In this document: positions 8,658 to 15,820 of the stretch, one piece after another | How positions within the stretch are numbered: the stretch's first letter is position 1 | Layout: each line of letters begins with the position of its first letter | Source of the DNA: an uncultured Clostridia bacterium | GTDB taxonomy: Bacteria > Bacillota > Clostridia > Oscillospirales > JAAYOS01 | Assembly (NCBI GenBank): GCA_947631015.1 | Contig: CANRJS010000012.1 | Span: 1 to 51,467, forward strand | Length of the DNA: 51,467 bases | Direction of reading: 5' to 3' | The notes under the pieces: generated by a model | Databases searched by the model: none | What the model was told of the DNA's origin: nothing | The model's input: only the letters and a program-made list of their open reading frames with translations | Program-made: the position numbers and the translations under genes

Positions 8658-8798
8658 TGTTCCTCCTTGCCGCCGGCCGGCGCGCCGCTTCGGAAAAGTC
8701 CGGTTTACCGTACACGCGCCGGCGCCGCCGCAGACGGCGGCCCTCCGCATATCCGCGCACGGTTTTTCTGCTCTGCGCCAATATCCGTATCTGACTGC

Positions 8799-8827
8799 AT
8801 TGTATCACGGAACTTTTTCCTTGACAA
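8799..8827 (-). promoter_or_regulatory. Minus-strand promoter of the aminotransferase-like/birA operon
   Basis: TTGTCA (8822-8827), 17-nt spacer, TACAAT (8799-8804). The leader to ATG 8657 is about 135 nt. Its -35 box overlaps that of the plus-strand promoter at 8821-8849. Confidence 0.75.
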
Positions 8828-8849
8828 GCAGGCAGGTCGGGCGTATTAT
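8821..8849 (+). promoter_or_regulatory. Plus-strand promoter of the small unknown gene
   Basis: TTGACA (8821-8826), 17-nt spacer, TATTAT (8844-8849), about 50 nt before the ATG at 8901. The -35 hexamer is shared with the divergent promoter. Confidence 0.8.
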
Positions 8850-8900
8850 TGTTTCGTATGAATTATTACCTCACCTTTGAGCGCAAAAGGAGCTGTTTAT

Positions 8901-9215
8901 ATGCCAAAGGATCATCTTCTCTGCGGTAAAACGGAAATAATCGCAACTCAGCTTATGGGCAACCAGTGGCGGCAGGTCTCCGCCCGCGCCGACAGGATAA
9001 AAAGCATTCGCTTCGACTATGTTGACACCAGAAAGCTGCTGCTTTTTAAGGGGCGCGACGAGCGCATCACGGTCGAGGTGAGCGGCGGTATGCCGGTGAC
9101 CTTCCTCCGCTCCGCCGAAAAGGGCTATTTTGACGAATACAAGGAGCGCCTCCGCGAGTTTGCATACAATAATAAGATAACTTTCCATGACGACGTAGTT
9201 TCCCAAACGGTCTAA
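8901..9215 (+). CDS. Small protein of unknown function
   Basis: I do not recognise this 104-residue protein. It is soluble, with alternating beta-like strands (IKSIRFDYVDTRKLLLFKG; ITVEVSGGMPVTFLR) and a final helix DEYKERLREFAYNN, an arrangement loosely like small bacterial PH-like domains. ATG 8901 is preceded by AAAAGGAG 9 nt upstream and by a good promoter; the upstream in-frame ATG has no ribosome site. The last four codons and the stop codon (SQTV-stop) form the left arm of the first hairpin of the array at 9202-9680, so the 3' end of its mRNA is that hairpin. Confidence 0.7.
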   Translation: MPKDHLLCGKTEIIATQLMGNQWRQVSARADRIKSIRFDYVDTRKLLLFKGRDERITVEVSGGMPVTFLRSAEKGYFDEYKERLREFAYNNKITFHDDVVSQTV

Positions 9216-9680
9216 AGACCGTTTGGGAGCCCTTTCAATTGAAATGCTCGGGGCAAATGAATTGCCCCTGCGCGAAGTTAGCGGCTTCGCCGCTAACTTC
9301 AACCGCGCGAACTGGCGCGGAAAACGGTCTGAAAGACCGTTTGGGAGCCCTTTCGATTGAAATGCTCGGGGCAAATGAATTGCCCCTGCGCGAAGTTAGC
9401 GGCTTCGCCGCTAACTTCAACCGCGCGAACAGGCGCGGAAAACGGTCTGAAAGACCGTTTGGGAGCTCTTCCAATTTAAATGCTCGGGGCAAATGAATTG
9501 CCCCTGCGCGAAGTTAGCGGCTTCGTCGCTAACTTCAACCGCGCGAACAGGCGCGGAAAACGGTCTGAAAGACCGTTTGGGAGCTCTTCCAATTTAAATG
9601 CTCGGGGCAAATGAATTGCCCCTGCGCGAAGTTAGCGGCTTCGCCGCTAACTTCAACCGCGCGAACTGCGCGGAAAACGA
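9202..9680. repeat. Tandem array of four 118-bp hairpin units (locus B)
   Basis: Four near-identical units have a constant 118-bp period; the conserved ATGCTCGGGG lies at 9244, 9362, 9480 and 9598. Each unit contains four inverted repeats: AAACGGTC/GACCGTTT; GGGGCAA-ATGAA-TTGCCCC; GAAGTTAGCGGC-TTC-GCCGCTAACTTC; and CCGCGC/GCGCGG. Units 1-2 have GCCCTTTC and units 3-4 GCTCTTCC in the linker, so the array seems to have grown by duplication. Unit 3 has a single C-to-T change in the third stem. Open frames across the array are artefacts of the repeat. Related single units with other stems occur near 13.9, 20.4-20.7 and 31.1 kb. Confidence 0.95.
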
Positions 9681-9718
9681 ATTGTATTTATCATCCCGCC
9701 GTATATGCGATTTCTCTC

Positions 9719-9754
9719 GCCTTCCCCGCGCACGGACGCGGGGAAGGCTTTTTT
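9719..9754 (+). terminator. Rho-independent terminator after the hairpin array
   Basis: 12-bp stem GCCTTCCCCGCG/CGCGGGGAAGGC (9719-9730/9737-9748) followed by six T. It isolates the PMT operon from upstream transcription. Confidence 0.88.
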
Positions 9755-9774
9755 GCGTTCCGCGCCGAAAGCGG

Positions 9775-9803
9775 GTGACATTGCCTCTTCTTTGGTGTAT
9801 AAT
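9775..9803 (+). promoter_or_regulatory. Promoter of the PMT-like glycosyltransferase operon
   Basis: GTGACA (9775-9780), 17-nt spacer, TATAAT (9798-9803). A GC-rich palindromic leader (GACGCGGGCGG.../CCGCCCGCGTC) lies between the start site and the gene. Confidence 0.78.
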
Positions 9804-9877
9804 ATGTAGACGCGGGCGGCACTTATCCGCGCCGCCCGCGTCTAAAAGAGTATAATTCGCCGAGAAGAGGTTTTTAT

Positions 9878-12277
9878 ATGATACACCCCGCGTTCGTCCT
9901 TGCCATTCTCACTGTGGCGGGCGTCTGCTATATGCTGTACAGGTACCACGCCGCGCTCACGGGCGGCGCGCTCCCACCCGTCCCCGAGGATACGGATCGT
10001 GGCTCCGCGCCGCAGGACGGAGACGCGGAGGACGCGTCGTGCGAGCCGGCGGAGCCGGACGAGAGTCGTGCTCTTTTCACATCGCCTGAATTAAAGGTCG
10101 AGGACGCGGACTGTGACGCCGCAGCGCCGCAAGGCTCCGGATCCGATGAAGACGGCGCACTCCCGCAGGTTCGCCCGGCGGACAGTCCCGCACGGGACAC
10201 AGATGCGCCCGCGCGGAAACGCAGACATTGCCGCACGCCGCTCCGCTTTCCCGCGATACACCGCATGACGCGGCGGGATGCGCTTCTCGCGCTGCTCATC
10301 ACCGCCGTCTACGCGCTTGTCGCGTTCTCTAACCTCGGCGACACCGTCGCCCCGCAGAGCTTCTACCGGTTCACGAAGGACGAGCCGTCGCTAGTGATAG
10401 ACCTCGGCGCGGAGTATCCCGTGAGCCGTATCTTCTACTACACCGGGTCGTTTCACGACCCCTCCGCCTCGAGCGGCGGATTTCAGGGCTACTACATGTC
10501 CCTCTCCCGCGACGGCGAGGAGTGGGCGGACTGCGGCGTGCTCAAGCAGGTACACTCCAACACCTTCCACTGGGTCGACGAGGCGGTGACTCCGAGCGAG
10601 GAAAATCCCGGCTTCGACCTCTCCGCCGTCCGGTATATCCGCCTACGGGTCCAATACACGCCGATGGAGCTCGGCGAGGTCTGCGTGCTCGACGCGGAGG
10701 GGAACGTCATCCCCCCGGACGGCTTTTCCACCGTGCCCTCCGCTCCCGCGCTCTTTGACGAGCAGGAGCTGAAGCCGGACGCGCCGGACTACATGAACTC
10801 CATGTACTTCGACGAGATATATCACGCGCGGACGGCGCGCGAATTTCTGCTCGAGGATCCGGTCTACGAGAACACCCATCCTCCGCTCGGGAAATCCATT
10901 CTCTCGCTCGGCATACTGCTCTTCGGCATGACGCCGTTCGGGTGGCGCTTTATGGGAACGCTCTTCGGCGTGCTCATGGTTCCGTTTGTGTACGTCCTTC
11001 TCAGGAATCTGTTCGGCAAGACGTGGCTCGCGGTCTGCGGAACGCTCATGGCGAGCTTCGAGTTCATGCATTTCGTCCAGACGCGTATCGCCACGATAGA
11101 TACCTACGGCCTGTTCTTCACGATACTGATGTACTTCTTCATGTACCGCTTCCTCGCGGCGGGGTACGACGCGCCCGCGCGAAGCCGCCTCGTGCCGCTC
11201 GCGCTCTGCGGACTCAGCTTCGGGCTGAGTATCGCGAGCAAGTGGACGGCGTTCTACGCGGCGGCGGGGCTTGTCGTGCTGTACGTCATCGGCGCCGTCA
11301 CCGAGGGGATACGCCTCTCGCGCGAGGGGCGCGCGAAGGAGTATCTGAAGAAGCTCGCGGCGGTGCTTGCGGTGAGCGTGCTGTTCTTCGTTCTCGCGGC
11401 GGGCGCGATATACTATTTCAGCTACATCCCCTTTGCCGCCGGAAACGGCAGGGAGATGAGCTTTGCCACCGTCTGGAACAACCAGGTCTCTATGTGGAAC
11501 TACCACTCCGGCCTTGAGGCGACGCACACCTACCAGTCGAGCTGGTGGCAGTGGATGCTCGACGGACGCCCGATACTCTACTACCGCTCAAGCGAGTACG
11601 CCGCGGACGGTTCCATATCCGCCGTGCGGAGCTTTGCCTCCTTCAACACGCCCCTCATAAGCTGGGCGGGTCTCGCGGCGCTCATTTCGCTTGTCGCGGC
11701 GCTCTATCGCGGCGCGGACCGCCGTATTCGCTTCGCGGGTATGCTCTGCGCGGTGCTCGCGGCGGCGGGCTTCGCGGGGCAGATCGTCGCCTTTATCGCG
11801 AGCGGCTTCGAGCAGTTTACCGACCGTCTCTGCTCCTTCATCTTTGCGGGAGCCGCCGTCGCGGCGGTCGCGCTGCCATTCCTCAGCCGGACGCGCGCGG
11901 AGACCCGTCCGCGCGACCTCTTTATCGTCGTCGGGACGCTCGCGCAGTTGCTTCCGTGGATACCGGTGACGCGCTGCACCTTCGCCTACCACTACTTCCC
12001 GACGAGCTTCTTCCTAATTCTCGCGCTCTGCGCGGTCTTTGACCGCTGGGACGAGGCTTCCGCCCACGCGGCGGACACGCCGCCCGGCGGAGTGACAGTC
12101 GTTTCCGGCGTTCGAGGGAAGTGGCTCGCCCTGAGCGAGGGACGCCGCGCCGCCGCTGTCTTCACCGCCGCCGTACTGCTGCTCTTTGCGCTGTTCTACC
12201 CCTACCTCTCGGGAGCCACCGCGCCGATGTGGTACTACAAGGCGTTCATCGGATGGTTCCCGAGCTGGCCGATATGA
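9878..12277 (+). CDS. PMT/ArnT-type polyprenyl-phosphate-dependent glycosyltransferase
   Basis: A 799-residue integral membrane protein of the GT-C fold. After one N-terminal membrane helix and a ~95-residue Pro/Asp/Ala-rich cytoplasmic linker comes the PMT module. The acidic catalytic-type motif YFDEIYHARTAREFL (about 309-323) and NTHPPLGKSILSLGILLFG are followed by about ten further membrane segments and a PMT C-terminal SWWQWMLDGRPILYY-like region. Between the second helix and that motif lies ~120 residues resembling a discoidin/F5-8C beta-sandwich (PSLVIDLGAEYPVSRIFYY; VRYIRLRVQ). It likely transfers a sugar from a lipid-phosphate donor to protein or wall polymer outside the cell. ATG 9878 follows GAAGAGG. 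A PHP phosphatase gene follows 38 bp downstream. Confidence 0.88.
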   Translation: MIHPAFVLAILTVAGVCYMLYRYHAALTGGALPPVPEDTDRGSAPQDGDAEDASCEPAEPDESRALFTSPELKVEDADCDAAAPQGSGSDEDGALPQVRPADSPARDTDAPARKRRHCRTPLRFPAIHRMTRRDALLALLITAVYALVAFSNLGDTVAPQSFYRFTKDEPSLVIDLGAEYPVSRIFYYTGSFHDPSASSGGFQGYYMSLSRDGEEWADCGVLKQVHSNTFHWVDEAVTPSEENPGFDLSAVRYIRLRVQYTPMELGEVCVLDAEGNVIPPDGFSTVPSAPALFDEQELKPDAPDYMNSMYFDEIYHARTAREFLLEDPVYENTHPPLGKSILSLGILLFGMTPFGWRFMGTLFGVLMVPFVYVLLRNLFGKTWLAVCGTLMASFEFMHFVQTRIATIDTYGLFFTILMYFFMYRFLAAGYDAPARSRLVPLALCGLSFGLSIASKWTAFYAAAGLVVLYVIGAVTEGIRLSREGRAKEYLKKLAAVLAVSVLFFVLAAGAIYYFSYIPFAAGNGREMSFATVWNNQVSMWNYHSGLEATHTYQSSWWQWMLDGRPILYYRSSEYAADGSISAVRSFASFNTPLISWAGLAALISLVAALYRGADRRIRFAGMLCAVLAAAGFAGQIVAFIASGFEQFTDRLCSFIFAGAAVAAVALPFLSRTRAETRPRDLFIVVGTLAQLLPWIPVTRCTFAYHYFPTSFFLILALCAVFDRWDEASAHAADTPPGGVTVVSGVRGKWLALSEGRRAAAVFTAAVLLLFALFYPYLSGATAPMWYYKAFIGWFPSWPI

Positions 12278-12315
12278 CGACGGGATTTACTGGGCTTTAA
12301 GGAAAGGGCTTTCGT

Positions 12316-13197
12316 ATGCGTTTTGTCGACACTCACACCCACACATTCCCGTTCTCCCCGGACGCCGGAGCGTCGCTCGAGGAGCACGCGGCCGCCGCCG
12401 AGCGGCTGGGTCTCGTCGGATTCATCCTCACCGACCACTGCGACATGGTCCCGTGGCAGGACGTAGGCTGCGCGCCGTACTGGGCGGACTTCGACCGCGA
12501 CCGGAGCTTCGACATACTCTGCGAAGTCCGCGAGCGGCACCCCGGGCTGTACATCGGCTTCGGCGCGGAGCTCGGCGAGTGGTACGCGGACGTCAAGCCG
12601 GACGAGGCAGTTCCGCCTAAGTACGGGGCGGACGGACGTCTGCTCCCGCCGCACGCGCCGGTGCGCTCGGACGCGATAGCGTCCGACCCTCGCCTTGACT
12701 TCCTGCTCGGCAGTATGCACACCGTCCGGCGCGAGGACTTCTACCGCATGACCTTCACGAGCGAGGAGCAGTGTGCGGAGCTGCTTCGCCTGTACGCGGA
12801 GCGGCTCGTTTCGCACTGCGAAAGCAGCCCCATGGACGCGCTCGCACACCTCACGTATCCGCTCCGCTACATGCGGCGTGCGGGCTTCCGCGCGGAGCTC
12901 ACACGGGAGCGGGACACCGTCGCGGAGGCGCTCCGCGCCCTCGTGCGGCGCGGGAAGGCGCTCGAGGTGAACACGAGCGGTCTGCGTCAGGGTCACGGCG
13001 AGACGCTTCCCGGGAAATACTGGCTCGAGCTCTGGCGCGACCTCGGCGGCGAGCTCGTGACTCTCGGCTCGGATGCGCACTATTCGCGCGACCTCGCGGC
13101 GGACTTCGGCGCGGCGGCGGAGCTGCTGCGCGCGTGCGGGTTCCGCTACGCCTTCTACTACCGCGAGCGCCGCCCTGTCGCCGTCCCGCTCGGCTGA
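12316..13197 (+). CDS. PHP-domain phosphatase, histidinol-phosphatase type
   Basis: 293 residues with the full PHP metal-binding pattern: DTHTHT (N-terminus), LTDHCDMV, GFGAELGEW, LGSMHTV, SHCE and the C-terminal GSDAHYSRDLAADFG. These coordinate a tri-metal centre that hydrolyses phosphate esters. Similarity is strongest to HisK-type histidinol phosphatases, which dephosphorylate L-histidinol phosphate, but no other his gene is nearby, so another substrate is possible. It lies 38 bp after the PMT gene with its own GGAAAGG site, probably in the same transcript. Confidence 0.82.
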   Translation: MRFVDTHTHTFPFSPDAGASLEEHAAAAERLGLVGFILTDHCDMVPWQDVGCAPYWADFDRDRSFDILCEVRERHPGLYIGFGAELGEWYADVKPDEAVPPKYGADGRLLPPHAPVRSDAIASDPRLDFLLGSMHTVRREDFYRMTFTSEEQCAELLRLYAERLVSHCESSPMDALAHLTYPLRYMRRAGFRAELTRERDTVAEALRALVRRGKALEVNTSGLRQGHGETLPGKYWLELWRDLGGELVTLGSDAHYSRDLAADFGAAAELLRACGFRYAFYYRERRPVAVPLG

Positions 13198-13243
13198 CAG
13201 GCTCAAAACCCGCCTGCCGCGGGCAAAATCCGCGCGGCGGCGC

Positions 13244-13272
13244 TTGACCGCAGTCGGAATAAGTGGTAAACT
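13244..13272 (+). promoter_or_regulatory. Promoter of rpiB
   Basis: TTGACC (13244-13249), 17-nt spacer, TAAACT (13267-13272), about 80 nt before ATG 13354. Confidence 0.7.
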
Positions 13273-13353
13273 GTCAGTGGAAACCGGCGCGCCCGCCCCG
13301 TCGCGGCGCGCGGAGGCTGTCCGACAGCCTTGGAAATACGGAGGGGTCATATA

Positions 13354-13797
13354 ATGAAGATCGCCATCGCCTGTGACCACGGAGCGCTCGAGCTCAAGGA
13401 ATATCTCAAGACCCTGCTCACGGAGCTCGGCCACGAGGTAAAGGACTTCGGCACGCACACCCTCGAGCGCTGCAACTATCCCGAGATAATAACGCCCGCC
13501 GTGCGAGCGGTTGCCGCCGGCGAGTACGAGCGCGGAATAGTCATGTGTACGACCGGCATCGGCGTCAGCATCGCAGCGAACAAGATACGCGGCATACGCT
13601 GCGCGCTCTGCACCGGCGTCTGGCAGGCGGAGATGACCCGCCGCCACAACGACTCAAACGTCCTCGCCCTCGGCGCGGGCATTACCGGGCCGAACCTCGC
13701 GGCCGAGATAGTGAAGACGTGGCTCTCAACCGGCTTTGACGGCGGACGTCACGCCACGCGCGTCGGTATGCTCACCGAGCTCGACGAGGAGCGTTAG
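13354..13797 (+). CDS. rpiB: Ribose-5-phosphate isomerase B
   Basis: Interconverts ribose-5-phosphate and ribulose-5-phosphate in the non-oxidative pentose phosphate pathway. The 147-residue protein matches RpiB/LacAB: IACDHGALELKE at the N-terminus, VMCTTGIGVSIAANKIRGIR (the usual CGTGIG with Cys kept), and RRHNDSNVLALGAGI with the phosphate-binding Arg and His. Sugar-specific LacA/B or allose relatives have the same fold. ATG 13354 follows GGAGGGG; the earlier in-frame ATG at 13330 would place that site inside the gene. It has its own promoter and terminator. Confidence 0.93.
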   Translation: MKIAIACDHGALELKEYLKTLLTELGHEVKDFGTHTLERCNYPEIITPAVRAVAAGEYERGIVMCTTGIGVSIAANKIRGIRCALCTGVWQAEMTRRHNDSNVLALGAGITGPNLAAEIVKTWLSTGFDGGRHATRVGMLTELDEER

Positions 13798-14194
13798 CTA
13801 GCTCCCGGCGCGGACAATGCGCGCTCCGCAGTTTTGATTTGCCGGGAGGGCAGGAACCTTGTTCCCGCCCTCTCTTTGCCGCTCACAACAATGGATCCCG
13901 CCCGTCTTGTGACAGGCGGGGTTTTGGTTTGTGAAGAGTTTGTCCCAAACGCTCCAAAGGAGCGTTTGGCGCCCTTCCGAGTAAAATGCTTCTCCAAACG
14001 GCGCTTCGCGCCGTTTGGGGACATCCCTGATCGAATGCCCGTGCGGAACACGAGGGCGCCGGCATATTCCGCATCGGAACACACTCAGCCCTCGTGAGCT
14101 TTACCCGCTTCACGGGCAAAGCCGAACATTGATATGTGAAATCCACGGTTTTGCCGCAGGCTTCAGCCGCACAGACAGGCGGGGCCGGACAAGC
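13798..14194. repeat. Hairpin-rich spacer with scaffold repeats (locus C)
   Basis: After rpiB come CTCCCGGC/GCCGGGAG (13802-13809/13841-13848), a GAGGGC...GCCCTC hairpin plus T-rich tail (about 13846-13876), and a second terminator-like hairpin at 13897-13924. Next are two copies of the 'CCAAACG...CGTTTGG + CCCTTCCGAGTAAAATGCTT' module. One has arms CCAAACGCTCC/GGAGCGTTTGG (about 13943-13967) and the other CCAAACGGCGC/GCGCCGTTTGG (about 13993-14018). From 14053 to 14130 it matches, inverted, the module repeated in locus D (CATCGGAACA...CAGCCCTCGTGAG, then a stem 14099-14107/14113-14121, then GCCGAACATTGATATG). No gene is visible. Confidence 0.8.
13897..13924 (+). terminator. Terminator-like hairpin downstream of rpiB
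   Basis: Stem CCCGCC(C)GTC/GAC(A)GGCGGG closed by TTGT and followed by TTTT. An earlier GAGGGC/GCCCTC hairpin ends at about 13872. Confidence 0.65.
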
Positions 14195-14232
14195 AAAAAG
14201 GATGCTGCCGGCAAGCGGCAGCATCCTTTTTT
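14195..14232 (-). terminator. Bidirectional terminator of the Gfo/Idh/MocA gene
   Basis: 16-bp stem AAAAAGGATGCTGCCG/CGGCAGCATCCTTTTT (14195-14210/14216-14231) with T-runs on both sides. It serves the minus-strand oxidoreductase gene ending at 14267. Confidence 0.88.
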
Positions 14233-14266
14233 ACATATTAATACTGTATCGGGTATCTCTCCGCTA

Positions 14267-15379
14267 TCAGTCGAAGTAGACGGCCTTGCCGGTGCGGTTC
14301 GACTCATAGATGGCGTCGAGGATGCGGGTGACGGTGTACGCCTGCTCGGCGGTGACGAACAGGTCGTTCTCGCCCTTCAGAGCGCCGACCCAGATCTGCG
14401 CCTCGCGGCTCGGCTCCGGGGAGCCCGCGCCGAATCCCGGGATGAACGGCGGAATCTTCTGGCCGACCTTGGTGATGGCCTGCTGGCCGGCGACGACATG
14501 GTTAAGCGTGACGCCGTCATAGGTGTCAAGACCGCCCTTGGTGCCGCACAGAAGAACCATGCCCGGCTGCTGAGCCATGTTGAGCGCCCACGAGCACTTG
14601 AGGTAGATGGTCGCGCCGTTCTTCATCTTGATGAAGCCCATGGCGCTGTCCTCGACCTCGTAGGTCTTGTTGTCCCACGGATCGGGCTTGCCGCGATAGT
14701 TGGTCTGCCCCTGATGCTCCGGGTCGAGCAGGGTGCCGAGCTTCTCGAACGCCGTGCCGACGACGACGGCCGGCTCGTAGTTGTTCATCATCCAGAGGGT
14801 GAGGTCGAGCGCGTGAGTGGCGATGTCGATAAGCGGACCGCCGCCCTGCTTCGACTTGTCGGTGAACACGCCCCACGTAGGAACGCCGCGGCGGCGGATA
14901 AGCGAAGCCTCGGCATAGTAGATGTCGCCGAGCCAGCCCTCGTCGACGACCCTCTTCGCGACGGCGTTCTCATGGAAGTGACGGTACTGATAGCCTATCG
15001 TCAGCATCTTGCCGGTCTTGTCGCGGGTGTCGAGCATACGCTTGGCGTCTTCCTTGGTGGCGGCCATCGGCTTCTCGCACAGGACGTGCTTGCCGGCCTC
15101 CATCGCGGCGCAGCTTATCTCGCAGTGGGAGACGTTCGGGGTAAGTACGTGTACGGCGTCGATAGTCGGGTCGGCAAGCAGCTCGCGATAGTCGGTGTAG
15201 ACCTTCGCGCCGGGATCGCCGTACTCGGCGGCGGCCTTCTGCGCGCGCTCCTCGATAAGGTCGCAGAACGCGACGAGCTGTGCGCCGTTGACCTTCTCCT
15301 GCGCCATGCCGGGCAGGTGCTTCTGGTTGGCTATGCCGCCGCAGCCGATGAAGCCGATACGGACAGTGGACTTGCTCAT
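14267..15379 (-). CDS. Gfo/Idh/MocA family oxidoreductase
   Basis: A 370-residue NAD(P)-dependent dehydrogenase of unknown sugar or inositol substrate. The N-terminal Rossmann fold has RIGFIGCGGIANQKHLPGM, and the family EKP motif is in VLCEKPMAATKEDAKRML. The C-terminal alpha/beta domain holds GGGPLIDIATHALDLTLWM, where the catalytic histidine is expected. ATG 15379 was chosen because GAGGAAT lies just upstream and the Rossmann motif follows immediately; the extra upstream codons in the open frame are out of family. It is monocistronic, with its own promoter and terminator. Strong third-position GC bias suggests good expression. Confidence 0.93.
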   Translation of the reverse strand: MSKSTVRIGFIGCGGIANQKHLPGMAQEKVNGAQLVAFCDLIEERAQKAAAEYGDPGAKVYTDYRELLADPTIDAVHVLTPNVSHCEISCAAMEAGKHVLCEKPMAATKEDAKRMLDTRDKTGKMLTIGYQYRHFHENAVAKRVVDEGWLGDIYYAEASLIRRRGVPTWGVFTDKSKQGGGPLIDIATHALDLTLWMMNNYEPAVVVGTAFEKLGTLLDPEHQGQTNYRGKPDPWDNKTYEVEDSAMGFIKMKNGATIYLKCSWALNMAQQPGMVLLCGTKGGLDTYDGVTLNHVVAGQQAITKVGQKIPPFIPGFGAGSPEPSREAQIWVGALKGENDLFVTAEQAYTVTRILDAIYESNRTGKAVYFD

Positions 15380-15461
15380 AATTATTCCTCCGTTTCTTAT
15401 TCTGCTTTCGGAAAATGTCACAAGACAGACTCCGAGTAAGCGATTTCAGTTTAGCAATAAT

Positions 15462-15490
15462 ATAATAATACATAATCCTGTTTTTGTAAA
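15462..15490 (-). promoter_or_regulatory. Promoter of the Gfo/Idh/MocA gene
   Basis: Minus strand: TTTACA (15485-15490), 17-nt spacer, TATTAT (15462-15467). Confidence 0.75.
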
Positions 15491-15558
15491 GGGGGAAATT
15501 GCAGATTTTTCTCGCGGCGGGAATTTTCGGCGGCCGCGGCGTTCCGCGCAAATTCCTC

Positions 15559-15588
15559 TTGCATAATTTATCCTGTTTGTGCTACAAT
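15559..15588 (+). promoter_or_regulatory. Promoter of the RNase J gene
   Basis: TTGCAT (15559-15564), 18-nt spacer, TACAAT (15583-15588). It diverges from the oxidoreductase promoter, about 70 bp away. Confidence 0.72.
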
Positions 15589-15594
15589 ATGTAT

Positions 15595-15820
15595 AACAGT
15601 CAGGTTTTTCCGGCGCGGAGCACGCCGCCGGACTTACGATGTGATCCACGCGGGAGTCCGCGTACTATATACCATACAGGCGCGCGGGAGCGCGGCGCAC
15701 GGCACCGAGGTGCCGGTATTTTTGGTGCCCCGCCGGACAGCGCGCGGCGGCGGACGAGACACGTCCGCTTCCGTCCTGCCGAAATATGCGCGCCGGCAAA
15801 AAAGGAGTTTTTATTACTTT
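15595..15820 (+). promoter_or_regulatory. Long GC-rich 5' leader of the RNase J mRNA
   Basis: If transcription starts near 15595, the leader is about 225 nt. It contains self-complementary stretches, for example GGCACCGAGGTGCC at about 15701-15714 and GCGCGCGGGAGCGCGGCGC at 15681-15699. The ATG at 15821 has an AAAAGGAG site about 13 nt upstream. No upstream ORF with a ribosome site is evident. Long leaders permit self-cleavage control in RNase E mRNAs; the parallel here is inference only. Confidence 0.4.

Noticed and set aside
9202-9680. CRISPR array
   Set aside because: The period is 118 bp with whole-unit identity; there are no short repeats separated by unique spacers and no cas genes.
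9239-9855. Repeated ~85-codon open frames on both strands across the tandem array
   Set aside because: They exist only because the 118-bp unit is repeated and lacks stops in some frames; they differ by unit and have no ribosome sites.
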